Source: CAKSQL01 sp045649415 (GTDB taxonomy: Bacteria; Bacillota; Clostridia; UBA1381). Taken from it: 64,000 bases of DNA. Shown piece after piece: positions 6,586 through 15,547 of this stretch. The translations under genes were made by a program, and so were the position numbers. The notes beneath the pieces were generated by a model. That model worked only from the letters and a program-made list of their open reading frames with translations. It did not search any database and had not been told where the DNA came from. The stretch spans positions 1 to 64,000 of the forward strand of contig JAZRPY010000024.1 of the NCBI GenBank assembly GCA_045649415.1, read 5' to 3'. Each line of letters begins with the position of its first letter. Positions within the stretch are counted from its first letter, which is position 1.

Positions 6586-9273
6586 ATGGATAAACAAGTT
6601 AAAAAAATTGATGTAGTTTCCAACACCCACTGGGACAGGGAATTTCGTCACTCTTTTGAAAAAACAAGGCGTAATCTTCTTATTATGCTTGATACAACTC
6701 TTGATATTCTGGAAAGCGACCCTGAATATCACTCCTTCACAATGGACGGACACTCCATTATGATTGACGACTATCTGCAGATGCGTCCCGAAAGGCGTGA
6801 GCAGGTAAAGAAATTTATTTCTGAGGGCAGGCTTATAATCGGCCCTTACTATACTCTCCCCGAACAGTTCACCATTTCCCACGAAGCACTTGTGAGAAAT
6901 CTTATGTTCGGCAAAGAAACAGTTGAAAAGTATGGTGGTAAGTACCCCTCCGTGGGCTACACTCCGTCCTCCTGGGGACAGACAGGACAATATCCTCAAA
7001 TATTAAAGAATTTTGGTGTGAACTATATGATGTTCTATCGTGGTATATCCCACCATGAAGCTCCTGCTGAATACATATGGAAATCTCCTGACGGAACAGA
7101 GGTTTTAGCCAGCAGATTTGCCCTATACTGCCGATACAACTGGTACTACCAGGTACATAGAGCAGTATCTCGAAACAGAGTTTGGTCAAAAGACTATGAA
7201 TGGGGAGAATTTGACGAAGCACCCTTCAGGCGTGCAGACGGATTTATCGGCCCATCTATTAACTATGACCTGAAATCACCTGTTGCTAACTACAACAAGG
7301 AAGGTCTGAAAAAGGCTATAATTGATATGCTTGAAGAGGAAAAAGGTCATTTCACTACCCCGGTATTCCTTGGAATGAACGGACACGATATTTCAGTCGG
7401 TTTCCCAAAGGAATCCCAGGTTATTAAAGACGCAAAAGAGCTTTTCAAAGGCGAGATTGAAATTGAACATACCAACTTAGAAAAATTCTGGGAAGATGCA
7501 GAAAAGTATCTTGACAAGTCAAAAATGACCGTGCTTGAGGGAGAGCGCCGTTCCTACTTAAAGGAAGGTAAATGGACATATTTATTCCCCGGCACAATCA
7601 GTGCAAGAACATATTTAAAACAAGCAGATTTTGATGCATATACTACACTTTGCTATACAGCAGAGCCCTTGAATGCATTAGCAGGCAACGATAGTAAAAA
7701 CTATTTAAAGCGTGGCTGGAAATATTTAATTTCCAATCATAGTCACGACGCAAATGGTGGCTGTGCTCCCGATGAAGTGTGCAAGGATATGGAATATCGA
7801 TTCCGCAAAGCAAAGGATATTGCAGATATTATTGTAGATGATGCAATGATTGAAATTGCTAAAAATCTATCTCCTGATGGGCAGGACAAGGATATTGTTC
7901 AGCTTGTTGTTTACAATCCCCTTCCATTTAAGCGTGATGTGATTATTCCTCTTGATATGGAGCTTCCCCAAAAGCTTGGCAAAGGTTTCTCCATAGATGG
8001 AGTTAATGTGCAGATTATCCAGAGCGAAAAGTCCAGCATATTTGTGGATAGTATCTGGGAGGTTCCCACTATTTTAGACACAATGCACCACAGAGCTTAT
8101 GCAGAAATCAAGGATATTCCTGCTTTAGGCTACAAGGTCTTGAAAATCAACAAAAATCCTGATAAAATCCAGAAGCGTCCTGGTATTGCTCTTGGAAATG
8201 TTCTTGAAAATGAAAAAATTAAAGCAACTGTTAACTCTAATGGTACAATCGATGTTCTATATAAGGCTACAGGCAAGGAATATAAAGGACTTAATTTCTA
8301 CACTTCTCAAGGTGAAGTGGGAAATGCATGGAAGCACGAAAGCCCTGAGTTTGATAGGAAATATACCTCTCAAGGCTCCAATGCAAAAATTTATGTTACT
8401 GAGAGTGGTGAATTGTCAGGAACAATTGTGTGTGAAACTAACTTTGAAGTTCCTGAAAGCTGTGCAGTAAATCCAAGTGATATCTACACAAGCATTCCAA
8501 TTAAAACCACCTATACGCTTGACAGGAATGCAGACTATATCAAGGTTGAGGTCGAGCTTGTAAATAACGCAAAAGACCATTGGTTAAGAGTTAACTTCCC
8601 CACAAGCATCAAAACCGACTATTCAATTTGCGATAGTCACTATGATATTGTTAAGCACGATATTGAAATTCCTGATTCAACAGGCTGGGTTGAGCAAGCC
8701 TATGGAACACAACCTCTCAGAACCTTTGCAGAGGTTACAGATGGCAAAAACGGACTTGCAATTATGCCTAAGGGCTTATTTGAATATGAAGTGTTTGACG
8801 ACTCAACTATGGCACTTACTCTTATCCGTGCCTGCAGAATTAAGCTTGCAGTTTCAGAAGAAAAAGTTACAGAGTTAGAGGATGATGGTGTTCAATGCCC
8901 AGGAAAGCGTACCTTCCAATATGCAATACATTTTAACAACGGTGACTATAACAGTCTTCCAAATAAGGCAGCTGAAATTTTTGCACCTGTTAAATGCGCT
9001 GTTTGTGGTCGTGGCAAGGGTGAGCTTCCTATGGAAAAAAGCCTCTTATCTATTGATAACAACAATGTTCATGTTACTGCCATCAAAAAAGCAGAAGACG
9101 GAAATGGTATCATAGTAAGATACTTCAATCCAACCCAAAAGACACAAAAGGTGACAATAAATGCAAATGGTAAATTCTACCTATGTAATATGAATGAGGA
9201 AATTATCGAACAGGTTGAAGCAACCTACGATGCTAAAGCCAAAAAAATTGTGACATTGAGGATAGTAGAATGA
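6586..9273 (+). CDS. Glycoside hydrolase family 38 (alpha-mannosidase-like) protein
   Basis: 895 residues, no signal peptide, so probably cytoplasmic. The N-terminal catalytic domain shows the zinc-ligand motif NTHWDREFRHS near residue 11 and the GH38 block GPYYTLPEQFTISHEALVRN; the second metal histidine is in ISNHSHDANGG near residue 385. C-terminal beta-sandwich domains fill residues 500-895. The motif that usually carries the nucleophilic, metal-binding Asp (P-D-S-F-G) reads TPSSWGQTGQYPQIL, so Ser or an alternative residue sits at that place. The enzyme may belong to a divergent GH38 subgroup or act differently. The stop overlaps the next start by four bases (ATGA). Likely role: hydrolysis of imported mannosides, coupled to the HAD phosphatase (inference). 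Confidence 0.85.
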   Translation: MDKQVKKIDVVSNTHWDREFRHSFEKTRRNLLIMLDTTLDILESDPEYHSFTMDGHSIMIDDYLQMRPERREQVKKFISEGRLIIGPYYTLPEQFTISHEALVRNLMFGKETVEKYGGKYPSVGYTPSSWGQTGQYPQILKNFGVNYMMFYRGISHHEAPAEYIWKSPDGTEVLASRFALYCRYNWYYQVHRAVSRNRVWSKDYEWGEFDEAPFRRADGFIGPSINYDLKSPVANYNKEGLKKAIIDMLEEEKGHFTTPVFLGMNGHDISVGFPKESQVIKDAKELFKGEIEIEHTNLEKFWEDAEKYLDKSKMTVLEGERRSYLKEGKWTYLFPGTISARTYLKQADFDAYTTLCYTAEPLNALAGNDSKNYLKRGWKYLISNHSHDANGGCAPDEVCKDMEYRFRKAKDIADIIVDDAMIEIAKNLSPDGQDKDIVQLVVYNPLPFKRDVIIPLDMELPQKLGKGFSIDGVNVQIIQSEKSSIFVDSIWEVPTILDTMHHRAYAEIKDIPALGYKVLKINKNPDKIQKRPGIALGNVLENEKIKATVNSNGTIDVLYKATGKEYKGLNFYTSQGEVGNAWKHESPEFDRKYTSQGSNAKIYVTESGELSGTIVCETNFEVPESCAVNPSDIYTSIPIKTTYTLDRNADYIKVEVELVNNAKDHWLRVNFPTSIKTDYSICDSHYDIVKHDIEIPDSTGWVEQAYGTQPLRTFAEVTDGKNGLAIMPKGLFEYEVFDDSTMALTLIRACRIKLAVSEEKVTELEDDGVQCPGKRTFQYAIHFNNGDYNSLPNKAAEIFAPVKCAVCGRGKGELPMEKSLLSIDNNNVHVTAIKKAEDGNGIIVRYFNPTQKTQKVTINANGKFYLCNMNEEIIEQVEATYDAKAKKIVTLRIVE

Positions 9274-10196
9274 TTAAGATAGATAAAAGTGATTTTTTTC
9301 AAGTAGGTAAAGACGGTGTCAGGGAAATACTCACTCCTGACGACAAAAAAATTGATATAATAAAATTTGACGACAAATCTCTGTGCTATGTAAAAAGTGG
9401 TATGGGATATCCTGCAATTTATCCCATGTATGAAACACACTTTGAGCCAAAGGCAGAAGCAATTTTGATGGATTTGGACGGAACAAGCGTTCATTCCGAG
9501 GAATTCTGGATGTGGGTGATTGAGGAAACCACAAAAAGATTGATGTCTAAGTCAGATTTTAAAAGAGAAAAAGAAGATGAACCATTTATTTCAGGTCACT
9601 CTGTTTCCGAGCATCTGCAATATATGATTGAAAAATATTATCCTCAAGGCAACTTAGAGCTTGCACGACAGTACTACTTTGAAATCGTAAATCACGAAAT
9701 GGACGAAATTATGAAGGGCAGAGGTAAAAAGGACGCATTTACTCCTGCACCAAACCTGAAAAAGTTCTTGCAGACGGTTAAAAGTGAGGGCATTAAAATC
9801 GGACTTGTAACAAGTGGTTTATACGAAAAGGCAATGCCTGAAATAATTTCTGCTTTTCGTCAGTTAGATATGGGTGACCCTACGGAGTTTTATGATGCAA
9901 TCATAACTGCAGGTCAGGCACTACGAAAAGGCCAGACAGGTACCTTAGGCGAGCTTGCACCAAAGCCACATCCCTGGCTTTATGCAGAAACTGCAAGAGT
10001 GGGCTTGGGTATTCCTTTTGAAAATCGACATAAGGTGATTGGTATAGAGGATTCCTCTGCAGGAGTTGTTTCCATTAAGCTTGCAGGCTTCTCTTGTGCA
10101 GGAATTTCCGGAGGAAATATTGAGCAAGCAGGCGTGTCGGATTTATGCGACTATAAAATTGATAACCTTATGGAAATGCTTGATATTATATTATAA
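9270..10196 (+). CDS. HAD-superfamily hydrolase (phosphatase or phosphomutase type)
   Basis: 308 residues. The aspartate nucleophile motif LMDLDGTSVHSE lies near residue 69, a Ser/Thr motif VTSGLYEKA near 175, the Lys motif LAPKPHPWLYAE near 230, and the acidic motif GIEDSSAGVVSIKLAG near 255: a complete HAD active site with a helical cap, close to the beta-phosphoglucomutase group. About 65 residues precede the first motif, longer than usual, and may be an extra domain. Translation is coupled to the mannosidase by an ATGA overlap. Inference: it dephosphorylates or isomerizes a sugar phosphate released by the mannosidase. A strong terminator follows. Confidence 0.85.
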   Translation: MIKIDKSDFFQVGKDGVREILTPDDKKIDIIKFDDKSLCYVKSGMGYPAIYPMYETHFEPKAEAILMDLDGTSVHSEEFWMWVIEETTKRLMSKSDFKREKEDEPFISGHSVSEHLQYMIEKYYPQGNLELARQYYFEIVNHEMDEIMKGRGKKDAFTPAPNLKKFLQTVKSEGIKIGLVTSGLYEKAMPEIISAFRQLDMGDPTEFYDAIITAGQALRKGQTGTLGELAPKPHPWLYAETARVGLGIPFENRHKVIGIEDSSAGVVSIKLAGFSCAGISGGNIEQAGVSDLCDYKIDNLMEMLDIIL

Positions 10197-10199
10197 GAC

Positions 10200-10231
10200 A
10201 AAAAAGTCCGATTATAAAATCGGACTTTTTT
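10200..10231 (+). terminator. Terminator after mannosidase-HAD operon
   Basis: A perfect 13-bp stem (10200-10212 with 10219-10231, core AGTCCGAT) with a 6-nt loop and a T-run. Confidence 0.92.
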
Positions 10232-10321
10232 TGTATCAACCTAACAAGATTATTGGAATTGTTGGCTTTTGAATATTTAACTATACAATCTGCTAATATT
10301 TATCTCTCCTGTTAAACGACG

Positions 10322-10347
10322 CCACAAATTACATTGCTTTTTAGTTT
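10322..10347 (+). repeat. Right copy of 26-bp direct repeat
   Basis: Matches 6362-6387 at 24 of 26 positions. It directly abuts the stop codon of the convergent glycosyltransferase gene. A further short partial similarity (ACGA before the repeat) is seen at both copies. Confidence 0.8.
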
Positions 10348-11448
10348 TCATATCTTTAAAATTCTGCACATTTGGTCGTTTACCTTATTTACATCATATT
10401 TATCCTTACAATGCTCATATCCTTTTTTGCCCATTTTCTCAACAAGCTCAGGGTTTTTTATGAACTTTATCATAGCCTCTGCCACCCCGTCGGCATCTCC
10501 GACAGGCACAAGATATCCACTCTCTTTATCAATAACAGTTCCTCTGCAACCAGGAGCGTCTGTTGTGATAACCGGTCTTGACATCGACATTGCTTCAAGC
10601 ACCGTTCTTGGAGTCCCTTCTCTATATGAGGGCAACACATATACCGAGCATTGTTTATAATAATCACTCACGGTATCAGTTTCACCAAAATGCTCAATAA
10701 CCCCTCTTTTTATATAATCATCCAAATCTTCTTTTGACATTGAATCCTGAATGTTCTCGCAAGCACCCAAAAGCATAAATCTTGTTTGAGGATATAATCC
10801 TTTAACCTTATCGCAAGCCCCAAGATACTCTCTTATACCTTTTGAGTACATAACTCTTGACACCATCAGGAAGGTCATATTTTCAGGATATGGCTCAAAG
10901 CTAAACTTTTCCATATTTACTCCCGAGCCATTAACTACCCGACATTTTTTCTCACTCACAAGCCTGCCACCCACAAATTCTGATTTATCGTCATCATTCT
11001 GAAAAATAACCACATTCGCACAAGCGCATCCTATCTTATACAGAATGGACATAATAGCCTTGATAACTCTTGCTTTTAAGGTTTTTGCAGTAAATGCATA
11101 GCCTGCCCCTGTAACCATTGCAACCCGGTGTAGCACTCCTGAGAGCTTTGCAGCAATTGATGCATATATAACAGGCTTTGAGGTGTATCCCAGAATAACA
11201 TCCGGCTTTTCCTTTTTAAACAAGGCCATCAGTGCCTTTGTGTATGCCAAATCCTTTATTGGATTCACTCCGTTCTTGTTCATTGGTATTTCATAAAATT
11301 CTGCACCAAGCTCTAAAATTTTCTCAACATTATCCCTGTTTGGACCTGTTACTATAACCTCATATCCTGAGGCAATTATCTTTTTTATTAAATCACCTCT
11401 GAAATTATATGATGTCCTATTTTTTGGAGAAATTAAAATAAACTTCAT
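10348..11448 (-). CDS. Glycosyltransferase family 4 (GT-B fold)
   Basis: 366 residues. The N-terminal acceptor lobe (TSYNFRGDLIKKIIASGYEV, then KPDVILGYTSKPVIYASIAA) and the C-terminal donor lobe (TFLMVSRVMYSKGIREYL, YVLPSYREGTPRTVLEAMSM) carry the E-x7-E nucleotide-sugar motif of GT4 enzymes. The closest resemblance by eye is to PglA/CapM/EpsD-type enzymes that add the second sugar to an undecaprenyl-diphosphate-linked sugar. Consistent with this, the operon starts with an initiating sugar-phosphate transferase. The start overlaps the preceding dehydrogenase by four bases. Membrane-associated and cytoplasmic. Donor and acceptor sugars cannot be told from sequence. Confidence 0.87.
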   Translation of the reverse strand: MKFILISPKNRTSYNFRGDLIKKIIASGYEVIVTGPNRDNVEKILELGAEFYEIPMNKNGVNPIKDLAYTKALMALFKKEKPDVILGYTSKPVIYASIAAKLSGVLHRVAMVTGAGYAFTAKTLKARVIKAIMSILYKIGCACANVVIFQNDDDKSEFVGGRLVSEKKCRVVNGSGVNMEKFSFEPYPENMTFLMVSRVMYSKGIREYLGACDKVKGLYPQTRFMLLGACENIQDSMSKEDLDDYIKRGVIEHFGETDTVSDYYKQCSVYVLPSYREGTPRTVLEAMSMSRPVITTDAPGCRGTVIDKESGYLVPVGDADGVAEAMIKFIKNPELVEKMGKKGYEHCKDKYDVNKVNDQMCRILKI

Positions 11449-12362
11449 ACTAAAGCTTCCTTCTTATAATTTTTTAAATTATTATATATGCAATTATATA
11501 GCCTTTCTACTACCCCATCTCCCACAAAAGAATTGTGTGGAGTAACAATAACATTTTCCATATCCCACAATCTGCTTTCCTTCCCAAGAGGTTCTTCTTC
11601 AAACACATCTATTACAGCTCCCGAGAGCTTGTTTTCCTCTAACGCCTCAATCAAATCTGCTTGCCTTATTATCTGTCCTCTTGAGATATTAACAATTATG
11701 GCACCCTTTTTAAAATAACTGAATAAATCCTTGTTGAACATATGAAGGGTTTCCTTTGAACAGGGCAAGGTCAGTACCACAATATCGGCCCTCTCCAATG
11801 CATCCTTTATATTTGTAATTTCTATATATTCGTCAATATAATCACTATCAGGCTTCACTATATCCACGCCTTTCGTCCACATACCAAAGGCCTTGAATCT
11901 TTTTGCACATTCCTTTCCAACACTGCCACAACCAACAATGCACACAGTCTTTTTGAAAAGCTCCATAATATCTCTGTTTTTAATCCATTCTCTGTTTTTT
12001 TGGTTTTTATAAAAAAACTCGCTTTTCTTATATAGCTGAAGCACGCCACATAAGGCATACTCAGCCATTGGTATGCTATATACATCTTTTGCATTAAATA
12101 TGGTAATGTTGTTATTTTTGATATATTCCATAGGTACTCTGTCATAGCCTGCACTTGTGAGCTGAATATATTTTAAATTGCAGAAGCTTTCGATTTCGTG
12201 GTGAAGAAACAATCCATTACAGATCACCCCTTCAACCCAGCTATAATCACAAGGCAATTTGTCCCACTCATTTTTAACAAATACCACGCTATGCCCCATA
12301 GCCTCAAACTGAACAATGTTTTTTTCTGCATCCTGCAACGCGCCACTAATGAGAATATTCAT
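11445..12362 (-). CDS. D-isomer-specific 2-hydroxyacid dehydrogenase
   Basis: 305 residues from the ATG at 12362, which has SD AGGTGAT just upstream (a GTG three codons earlier would overlap that SD). The NAD-binding Rossmann motif VCIVGCGSVGKECAKRFKAF lies near residue 140. The catalytic Arg lies in NISRGQIIRQADLIEAL, the Glu in IDVFEEEPLG and the His in VTPHNSFVGDG, so all three catalytic residues are present. Such enzymes reduce 2-keto acids to D-2-hydroxy acids. In a glycan operon beside an HpcH-type aldolase it probably processes an acyl or keto-acid building block (inference). It overlaps the glycosyltransferase start. Confidence 0.87.
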   Translation of the reverse strand: MNILISGALQDAEKNIVQFEAMGHSVVFVKNEWDKLPCDYSWVEGVICNGLFLHHEIESFCNLKYIQLTSAGYDRVPMEYIKNNNITIFNAKDVYSIPMAEYALCGVLQLYKKSEFFYKNQKNREWIKNRDIMELFKKTVCIVGCGSVGKECAKRFKAFGMWTKGVDIVKPDSDYIDEYIEITNIKDALERADIVVLTLPCSKETLHMFNKDLFSYFKKGAIIVNISRGQIIRQADLIEALEENKLSGAVIDVFEEEPLGKESRLWDMENVIVTPHNSFVGDGVVERLYNCIYNNLKNYKKEALV

Positions 12363-12379
12363 ATCTATCACCTACACCA

Positions 12380-13213
12380 TTATTGTCTTTCACGACATAC
12401 TGCTTCAATCTGCTCCCTAACAAGCCTTCGGTTTTCCGGATAGTACTCCTTATTGACCGAAACATAACCTTCATACTCTCTTATTTTCTTTATACCCTCA
12501 TTGAAGATTTTTTCAATTTCTTCTTTATCTGTAATCTTAGCTGTGTCGCAAAAGCTCCTTGAAAGGATAGCACAACCTGAGCCTAATCTGTAGTGCTCGG
12601 TTATGATGCCCTTTCCCGGTACTGCTCCACCCTCTAATGATGCAATACCACCAAAGCCATAAGGAATACCCTTGTTCCTTAATTTTTCACACAACTCGTC
12701 CACAAGACCATTTGCCAAAAGCTCAAACATAAACTTCATTCCATACCCAAGACTCAAATCATTAAGTCCTATATGTATTTCATCTATACCATCAATTTTT
12801 AGTATGTCGTCAATAATTCTGACTGCCTCGGGAGTTTCTACTAAAAGCATAGTTCTGACTCTGCCATTCACAAGCCTGACAAATGTCTCTACCTCCTCCG
12901 TCGTTTTAAAATAAGGCAACATCAGGATGTTTGCTCCATTTTCAATTGCCTTATCAATCTCCTCTTCAGAGGACATATATTCCTCAGTTTCATTATGCAT
13001 AGGATTTATCCTCACAAGCAATTCAGCAGTTTTAATACTCCCTGAAAGCTTTCTGACATCCTCAAGTGTGTGTTTTGATTGAACTGTGTCCATATTGGCT
13101 TGTCTTTGAGATTTACCAATAAACTCCAAATCAACAAAAATTCTGTCCACCCCTGCATTTTCTACTATTTTAGCTATTTTTGGATCGTTTGTTATATACA
13201 TCAATTTCAGCAT
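12380..13213 (-). CDS. HpcH/HpaI-family aldolase / citrate-lyase-like protein
   Basis: 277 residues from the ATG at 13213 with SD AAGGGTGAG; an in-frame GTG three codons earlier lies in the SD. It is a TIM-barrel of the phosphoenolpyruvate/pyruvate superfamily: DRIFVDLEFIGKSQRQ at the first strands, LVRINPM with the substrate Arg, LLVETPEAVRIIDDIL with the metal-binding Glu and IHIGLNDLSLGYG with the metal-binding Asp, followed by PYGFGGIASLEGGA. These enzymes add or remove pyruvate (class II, divalent metal) or cleave CoA thioesters. Inside this glycan cluster it may supply a pyruvate-derived sugar acid or substituent; the substrate is unknown. Confidence 0.83.
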   Translation of the reverse strand: MLKLMYITNDPKIAKIVENAGVDRIFVDLEFIGKSQRQANMDTVQSKHTLEDVRKLSGSIKTAELLVRINPMHNETEEYMSSEEEIDKAIENGANILMLPYFKTTEEVETFVRLVNGRVRTMLLVETPEAVRIIDDILKIDGIDEIHIGLNDLSLGYGMKFMFELLANGLVDELCEKLRNKGIPYGFGGIASLEGGAVPGKGIITEHYRLGSGCAILSRSFCDTAKITDKEEIEKIFNEGIKKIREYEGYVSVNKEYYPENRRLVREQIEAVCRERQ

Positions 13214-13224
13214 ATATCTCACCC

Positions 13225-13854
13225 TTATTTATTTATATATGTTTTCTCCTCTTCCCTGACTACTGTTGCCCCCTGATTTTCATTATCTGCATTAGTTATA
13301 ACTTTAAATATTGTCATAAAGAAAATTTTCATATCCAGACTAAACGACACATTATCAACATACCAGACATTGAGCTTTATTCTTTCGTTCCACTCAACAC
13401 CCTTTCTTCCATTTACCTGTGCCCAGCCTGTTATTCCGGGTCTTGCCTCAAACATTCGCTTTTGCTCGTCCTTATATTCATCTATCGGCCATGGATGATA
13501 TGTTAAAGGTGGTCTTGGCCCGATAAAGCTCATATCTCCAAACAGAATATTGAACAATTGAGGAAGCTCGTCTATACTTGTTGCCCTTATAATTCTTCCT
13601 ATCCTTGTAACTCTCTGGTCGCCCTTTCCTGAATAGACTCCTGTTCCACTTTTCTCAGCACCAACCACCATACTCCTGAACTTTAATATCTTAAATACCC
13701 TTTGATTTTTTCCGATTCTTTCCTGTTTGAATATAACAGGTCCTTTTGATTCAAGCTTTATCAATAAAGCCACAATAACCATCAACCAGGATAACAAAAC
13801 TATCCCAGCCAATGCCATTATAATATCCATAAATCTTTTTATTTTTATGTACAT
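13225..13854 (-). CDS. Initiating undecaprenyl-phosphate sugar-1-phosphate transferase
   Basis: About 209 residues of the bacterial sugar transferase (PssY/PglC/WbaP core) family, of normal length for the minimal catalytic domain. One hydrophobic segment (about 8-30, IIMALAGIVLLSWLMVIVAL) anchors it in the membrane. The catalytic block follows (GPVIFKQERIGKNQRVFKIL, then FRSMVVGAE, ATSIDELPQLFNILFGDMSF with the Asp-Glu pair, IGPRPPL and RPGITGWAQVNG). It transfers a sugar-1-phosphate to undecaprenyl phosphate as the first step of surface-glycan assembly. It is first in its operon, upstream of an aldolase, a dehydrogenase and a GT4. The codon at 13866 sits immediately after the GGGG of the SD, so the ATG at 13854 is preferred. 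Confidence 0.9.
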   Translation of the reverse strand: MYIKIKRFMDIIMALAGIVLLSWLMVIVALLIKLESKGPVIFKQERIGKNQRVFKILKFRSMVVGAEKSGTGVYSGKGDQRVTRIGRIIRATSIDELPQLFNILFGDMSFIGPRPPLTYHPWPIDEYKDEQKRMFEARPGITGWAQVNGRKGVEWNERIKLNVWYVDNVSFSLDMKIFFMTIFKVITNADNENQGATVVREEEKTYINK

Positions 13855-13866
13855 CCTAAACGCCAT

Positions 13867-14139
13867 CCCCTTTTTATAAAATAGGTATAGTGTTATTCCT
13901 AAATCCTTATACCATCCATATTATATTCTATCATCAAATATGTTGCTTGTCAACGATATTGATGAAATCGTCAAATCAAAGCAACCCTGTCCTTCCTGAT
14001 GCTATTTAACCCAAAGTTATAGTATTACTGCTATAAAAATACAACGATAATCTACATGTAAAACTAAAGAGGATGACTCCTGCACAGGACTCATCCCCTT
14101 AATTGAGTTGATATTAAATTCGGTTCACTTCTTTTGAAA
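13867..14139. other. Intergenic region between glycan cluster and lipoprotein gene
   Basis: 273 bases (286 if the later transferase start is used). Apart from the hairpin at 14067-14100 I see no ORF or clear promoter; an A/T-rich stretch (about 13916-13940) could hold the glycan-operon promoter, but no hexamer pair is convincing. Confidence 0.4.
14067..14100 (-). terminator. Hairpin downstream of small lipoprotein gene
   Basis: GAGGATGACTCCTG pairs with CAGGACTCATCCCC with one internal mismatch and a CA loop. The T-run on the minus strand is weak (TCTTTAGTTTT), so terminator function is moderate. Confidence 0.55.
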
Positions 14140-14304
14140 TTATTCCTGAGTTTCTGTGAGCACTTCTTCAGGCGTTTCTTCAGTATCTGTGGCAACAGAC
14201 TGAGTATTTTCTGTCGGGTTTTGAGGCTCTTCCTCCACCATAGCGCAGCCTGCAAATGACAAACTCAACACCAACGCTGCAAATAAAATCATAAGCTTTT
14301 TCAT
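14140..14304 (-). CDS. Small secreted lipoprotein
   Basis: 54 residues on the minus strand. A KK-start and hydrophobic signal peptide (KKLMILFAALVLSLSF) end in a lipobox-like F-A-G-C, with Cys at residue 20 as the lipidation site. A 34-residue mature tail rich in Glu, Thr, Gln and Pro follows, with no fold signature. The ATG at 14304 has SD AAAGGAG. It follows tgt by 83 bases on the same strand and is followed by a hairpin. It is short enough to be missed by a 60-residue cutoff. No function is recognised; the acidic low-complexity tail suggests a surface-exposed tether or coat peptide. Confidence 0.75.
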   Translation of the reverse strand: MKKLMILFAALVLSLSFAGCAMVEEEPQNPTENTQSVATDTEETPEEVLTETQE

Positions 14305-14387
14305 ATTTTAAAACACTCCTTTTTATAAAGTAGTCAATAAAATATCTATTCACTTTGATTTTTAAATATTACAAAACTACAATGATT

Positions 14388-15521
14388 TTAATTTATTCGT
14401 CTTGCCAGCTTTTCCACATTCTCTTTTCTGAACTCCTCGAATCTGTCCTCTTCAATTGCATGACGAATTCTCTCCATAAGCTCGTTATAAAAATATAAAT
14501 TGTGAATTACTGCCAATCTCATACCAAGCATTTCCTTTGCCTTAAATAAATGGCGTATATATGCTCTTGAATAGTTTCTGCACGCCTCACAACCACACTC
14601 ACTGTCAATAGGTGCTAAATCCCTTTCATATTTTTGGTTGATAATATTCATAGTTCCATTTCTTGTGAACAAAAATCCGTGACGGGCATTTCTTGACGGC
14701 ATAACACAATCGAAAAAGTCAATACCCCTTGCCACACTCTCTATGATATTTGAAGGTGTTCCAACACCCATTAAGTATCTTGGCTTATCAACAGGTGCGT
14801 GAGGAAGAGTCACATCCAATATATGATACATCTCCTCGTGGCTTTCTCCCACTGCAAGTCCACCAATGGCGTATCCGGGCAAATCAAGCTTTGCAATATC
14901 CTGCATATGCTTTATTCTCAGTTCGTCCACAATTCCACCCTGATTGATACCAAAAAGCATCTGCTTTTTATTTATTGTGTCCTCAAGGGAATTTAATCTA
15001 TTCAGTTCCTCTTTGCAACGAACAAGCCAACGATATGTTCTTTCGCAAGAATTTTTAACATAATCATAGGGTGCAGGGTTTTCAACGCACTCATCAAACG
15101 CCATTGCAATTGTGGATGCAAGATTGGATTGAATTTGCATACTCTCCTCAGGTCCCATAAAGATTTTTCTGCCATCTATATGGGATTGAAAGCTTACGCC
15201 CTCCTCAGTAATTTTTCTCAAACTCGCCAGAGAAAAGACCTGAAATCCTCCACTGTCGGTGAGAATAGGTCTATCCCAATTCATAAACTTATGCAATCCA
15301 CCCAATTCCTTTATCAGCTTATCCCCTGTTCTCACATGAAGGTGGTATGTGTTGGATAATTCAACCTGACACCCCACATCCTTTAAGTCCTTGGTGGACA
15401 ATGCTCCCTTAATTGCTGCCACCGTGCCCACATTTTGAAACACAGGTGTCTGGATTGTTCCGTGAACTGTATGAAATTCTCCTCGTCTTGCAAGACCATT
15501 TGTGTGTAAAATTTTAAACAT
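14388..15521 (-). CDS. tgt: Queuine tRNA-ribosyltransferase
   Basis: 377 residues, normal length. It exchanges guanine-34 of GUN-anticodon tRNAs for preQ1, the committed insertion step of queuosine synthesis. The base-recognition motif ILTDSGGFQVFSL lies near residue 90, the nucleophile block FFDCVMPSRNARHG near 265, and the zinc site SECGCEACRNYSRAY near 305 with its distal His. The ATG at 15521 has SD AGAGGA. queA, the next enzyme of the pathway, lies just upstream on the same strand, and the palindrome-rich gap between them is described separately. Confidence 0.96.
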   Translation of the reverse strand: MFKILHTNGLARRGEFHTVHGTIQTPVFQNVGTVAAIKGALSTKDLKDVGCQVELSNTYHLHVRTGDKLIKELGGLHKFMNWDRPILTDSGGFQVFSLASLRKITEEGVSFQSHIDGRKIFMGPEESMQIQSNLASTIAMAFDECVENPAPYDYVKNSCERTYRWLVRCKEELNRLNSLEDTINKKQMLFGINQGGIVDELRIKHMQDIAKLDLPGYAIGGLAVGESHEEMYHILDVTLPHAPVDKPRYLMGVGTPSNIIESVARGIDFFDCVMPSRNARHGFLFTRNGTMNIINQKYERDLAPIDSECGCEACRNYSRAYIRHLFKAKEMLGMRLAVIHNLYFYNELMERIRHAIEEDRFEEFRKENVEKLARRIN

Positions 15522-15547
15522 CTTATTTTCCTCTTAGAAATTTTTAT

